Source of the DNA: an uncultured Flavobacteriales bacterium
GTDB taxonomy: Bacteria; Bacteroidota; Bacteroidia; Flavobacteriales_D; Crocinitomicaceae
DNA: 15,289 bases
NCBI GenBank assembly: GCA_913031405.1
Contig: CAJWCX010000006.1
Span: 1 to 15,289, forward strand
Reading direction: 5' to 3'
The notes beneath the pieces are model-generated. The model was not told the DNA's origin and did no database searches. It saw nothing but the letters and a program-made list of their open reading frames with translations. This document shows, piece after piece, positions 14,288 through 15,289 of this stretch (position 1 is its first letter; every line of letters starts with the position of its first letter). A program made the translations under genes and the position numbers.

Positions 14288-14316
14288 AAAGGCCGGCTCT
14301 TGTCGGCCTTTTTTTT
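14288..14316 (+). terminator. Rho-independent terminator after rpmA
   Basis: AAAGGCCG (14288-14295) pairs with CGGCCTTT (14304-14311) around an 8-base loop, and a run of eight T (14309-14316) follows. It is a strong GC-rich stem in otherwise AT-rich DNA and ends the rplU-rpmA unit. Confidence 0.92.
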
Positions 14317-14330
14317 GTTTCCTACTTTTA
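14300..14330 (+). promoter_or_regulatory. Candidate lnt promoter overlapping the rpmA terminator
   Basis: TTG at 14300-14302, in the terminator loop, is followed after 20 bases by TACTTTTA (14323-14330), one base off the TAnnTTTG consensus. Transcription would begin around 14333-14337, next to the first ATG codons of lnt. It resembles the two clearer promoters nearby but is weaker. Confidence 0.5.
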
Positions 14331-14337
14331 CATGCGT

Positions 14338-15289
14338 ATGATGCAGCTAAATCGGCAACAACGATTTTTATCCTCTATTGGTGCAGGCCTAATGCTAACG
14401 CTTTGCTTTCCCTATTCCGGAAGCCTTACCCCATTGGTGTTTACTGCGTTAATTCCATTGCTTTGGGTTGAAGACTCTACTCAAAAAGCAAAGCTTACTT
14501 CTGGTTCTGTTTTTTTACATGCCTTTATTTGTTTTCTGATTTACAACATAGGTAGCTCTTATTGGATTTACAATGCAAGTGCAGGAGGGGGAATATTTGC
14601 CTTTCTTTTTAATACAAGCATGATGTGTTTGGCTTTTCAATCCTTTCATTTTATCAAAAAACACCTGGGAAATCGAAAAGGCTATCTATCTTTTCCCTTT
14701 GTGTGGCTGGGATTTGAACACATACACAGCAACTGGGAGTTTTCTCACCCGTGGCTTTCTTTGGGCAACGTTTTTTCCGTAAGAACCAGCTGGATTCAAT
14801 GGTATGAATATACCGGTGTGAGCGGAGGAACCCTCTGGGTGATTGTCGTAAACCTCCTTCTATTTCTCATGATCAAAAGGTATTTTGCTCAAAAGGAGAT
14901 CAGAAAAATCATCATTCTTTGTTCGATATCTTTGGTTTTACCCATTCTCATCTCCTTCATTAACCAGAGTATGTGGAATGCCTCTATTGATAAATTCAAA
15001 CAAGATTATGAAGTTGTCATCGTTCAGCCCAACCTGGATCCTTATAATGAGAAATTCACAGGAGGCCCTCATGGACAAACAAATCAATTTCTCAAACTTG
15101 CTGATTCAAAAATAACACCCAAAACAGAGCTTGTCGTTTTTCCAGAAACTGCATTGAGCTACAGCTTTTATGAGGATCAATTTAAGCGGCTTTCCATTTA
15201 TCCCAAGTACCTACAGGCGGTTAAAAAATGGAATACAGATCTATTGATAGGTGCCTCAACGATGAAACATTTTGATTCTAAGCAGTCGA
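14338..15289 (+). CDS. lnt: Apolipoprotein N-acyltransferase Lnt, 5' part (runs off right edge)
   Basis: Lnt is the inner-membrane enzyme that adds the third acyl chain to the N-terminal cysteine of lipoproteins; its nitrilase-like domain faces the periplasm. The visible 317 residues hold an N-terminal membrane region of several helices (about 10-215), including WLGFEHIHSNWEFSHPWLSLGN, a typical Lnt stretch. The start of the carbon-nitrogen hydrolase domain follows, with VVIVQPNLDPYNEKF (QPN at 230-232) and FPETAL, where Glu270 corresponds to the first catalytic residue (Glu267 in E. coli). The catalytic Lys and Cys would lie beyond the edge. The frame is open from at least 14332 to the end with no stop. 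In-frame ATGs at 14332, 14338 and 14341 all compete; I chose 14338 because the candidate promoter makes the first unlikely to be transcribed whole, but 14341 is equally possible. Confidence 0.93.
   Translation, partial: MMQLNRQQRFLSSIGAGLMLTLCFPYSGSLTPLVFTALIPLLWVEDSTQKAKLTSGSVFLHAFICFLIYNIGSSYWIYNASAGGGIFAFLFNTSMMCLAFQSFHFIKKHLGNRKGYLSFPFVWLGFEHIHSNWEFSHPWLSLGNVFSVRTSWIQWYEYTGVSGGTLWVIVVNLLLFLMIKRYFAQKEIRKIIILCSISLVLPILISFINQSMWNASIDKFKQDYEVVIVQPNLDPYNEKFTGGPHGQTNQFLKLADSKITPKTELVVFPETALSYSFYEDQFKRLSIYPKYLQAVKKWNTDLLIGASTMKHFDSKQS

Noticed and set aside
14268..14471. Open frame of 67 codons after rpmA
   Set aside because: It runs through the intrinsic terminator and overlaps the first part of lnt in another frame; its cysteine-rich content shows no family resemblance.
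14885..15115. Open frame of 76 codons within lnt
   Set aside because: It is an alternative frame of the lnt gene, whose own frame is open and has Lnt motifs.
1..15289. Mobile elements, CRISPR arrays, tRNA or rRNA genes
   Set aside because: No terminal inverted repeats, transposase-like frames, spaced direct repeats or RNA gene sequences were seen; nearly all the DNA is accounted for by conserved genes.

Overview
The window is a piece of a Bacteroidota chromosome. Three things point there: the gene order of the division and cell wall (dcw) cluster, a PASTA-bearing transpeptidase in a cluster with Gram-negative features, and promoters of the Bacteroidota type (TTTG, 19 bases, TAnnTTTG) ahead of the right-hand genes. 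A Cytophagales-like lineage is my guess, with low confidence. The DNA is AT-rich throughout and nothing looks recently acquired.

From 12424 down to 1, on the minus strand, runs one compact dcw operon: mraZ, rsmH, an ftsL-like gene, a class B transpeptidase (ftsI/pbp2 type), murE, mraY, murD, a small unrecognised gene, ftsW, murG, murC and the start of ftsQ, which runs off the left edge. Eleven junctions overlap or are separated by at most 2 bases (ATGA, TAATG or longer overlaps), so the genes are very probably translated in a coupled way. Together they make the UDP-MurNAc peptide (MurC, MurD, MurE), attach it to the lipid carrier (MraY), complete lipid II (MurG), and polymerise and cross-link it at the septum (FtsW plus the PBP, with FtsL and FtsQ). 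MurF and Ddl are not in this stretch. MurE carries the DNPR motif expected of a meso-diaminopimelate-adding enzyme.

The most unusual item is the 151-residue gene between murD and ftsW. It has no ATP-binding P-loop, but it resembles a degenerate, free-standing C-terminal domain of a Mur ligase: an 18-column ungapped match to the neighbouring MurD, and MurF-like motif positions.

From 12425 to 12646 lies a divergent control region. It holds two identical 14-base tandem GTGG repeats in opposite orientation. They look like MraZ operators, one facing mraZ and one facing the gene on the other side. Rightward on the plus strand follow an EamA/DMT-family transporter gene, the ribosomal protein genes rplU and rpmA with a strong promoter and a clear intrinsic terminator, and the 5' part of lnt (apolipoprotein N-acyltransferase), which runs off the right edge. 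The transporter and lnt both seem to start within a few bases of their -7 promoter element, suggesting leaderless or nearly leaderless messages. I saw no RNA genes, mobile elements or CRISPR arrays, and no gene-free stretch longer than 300 bases.
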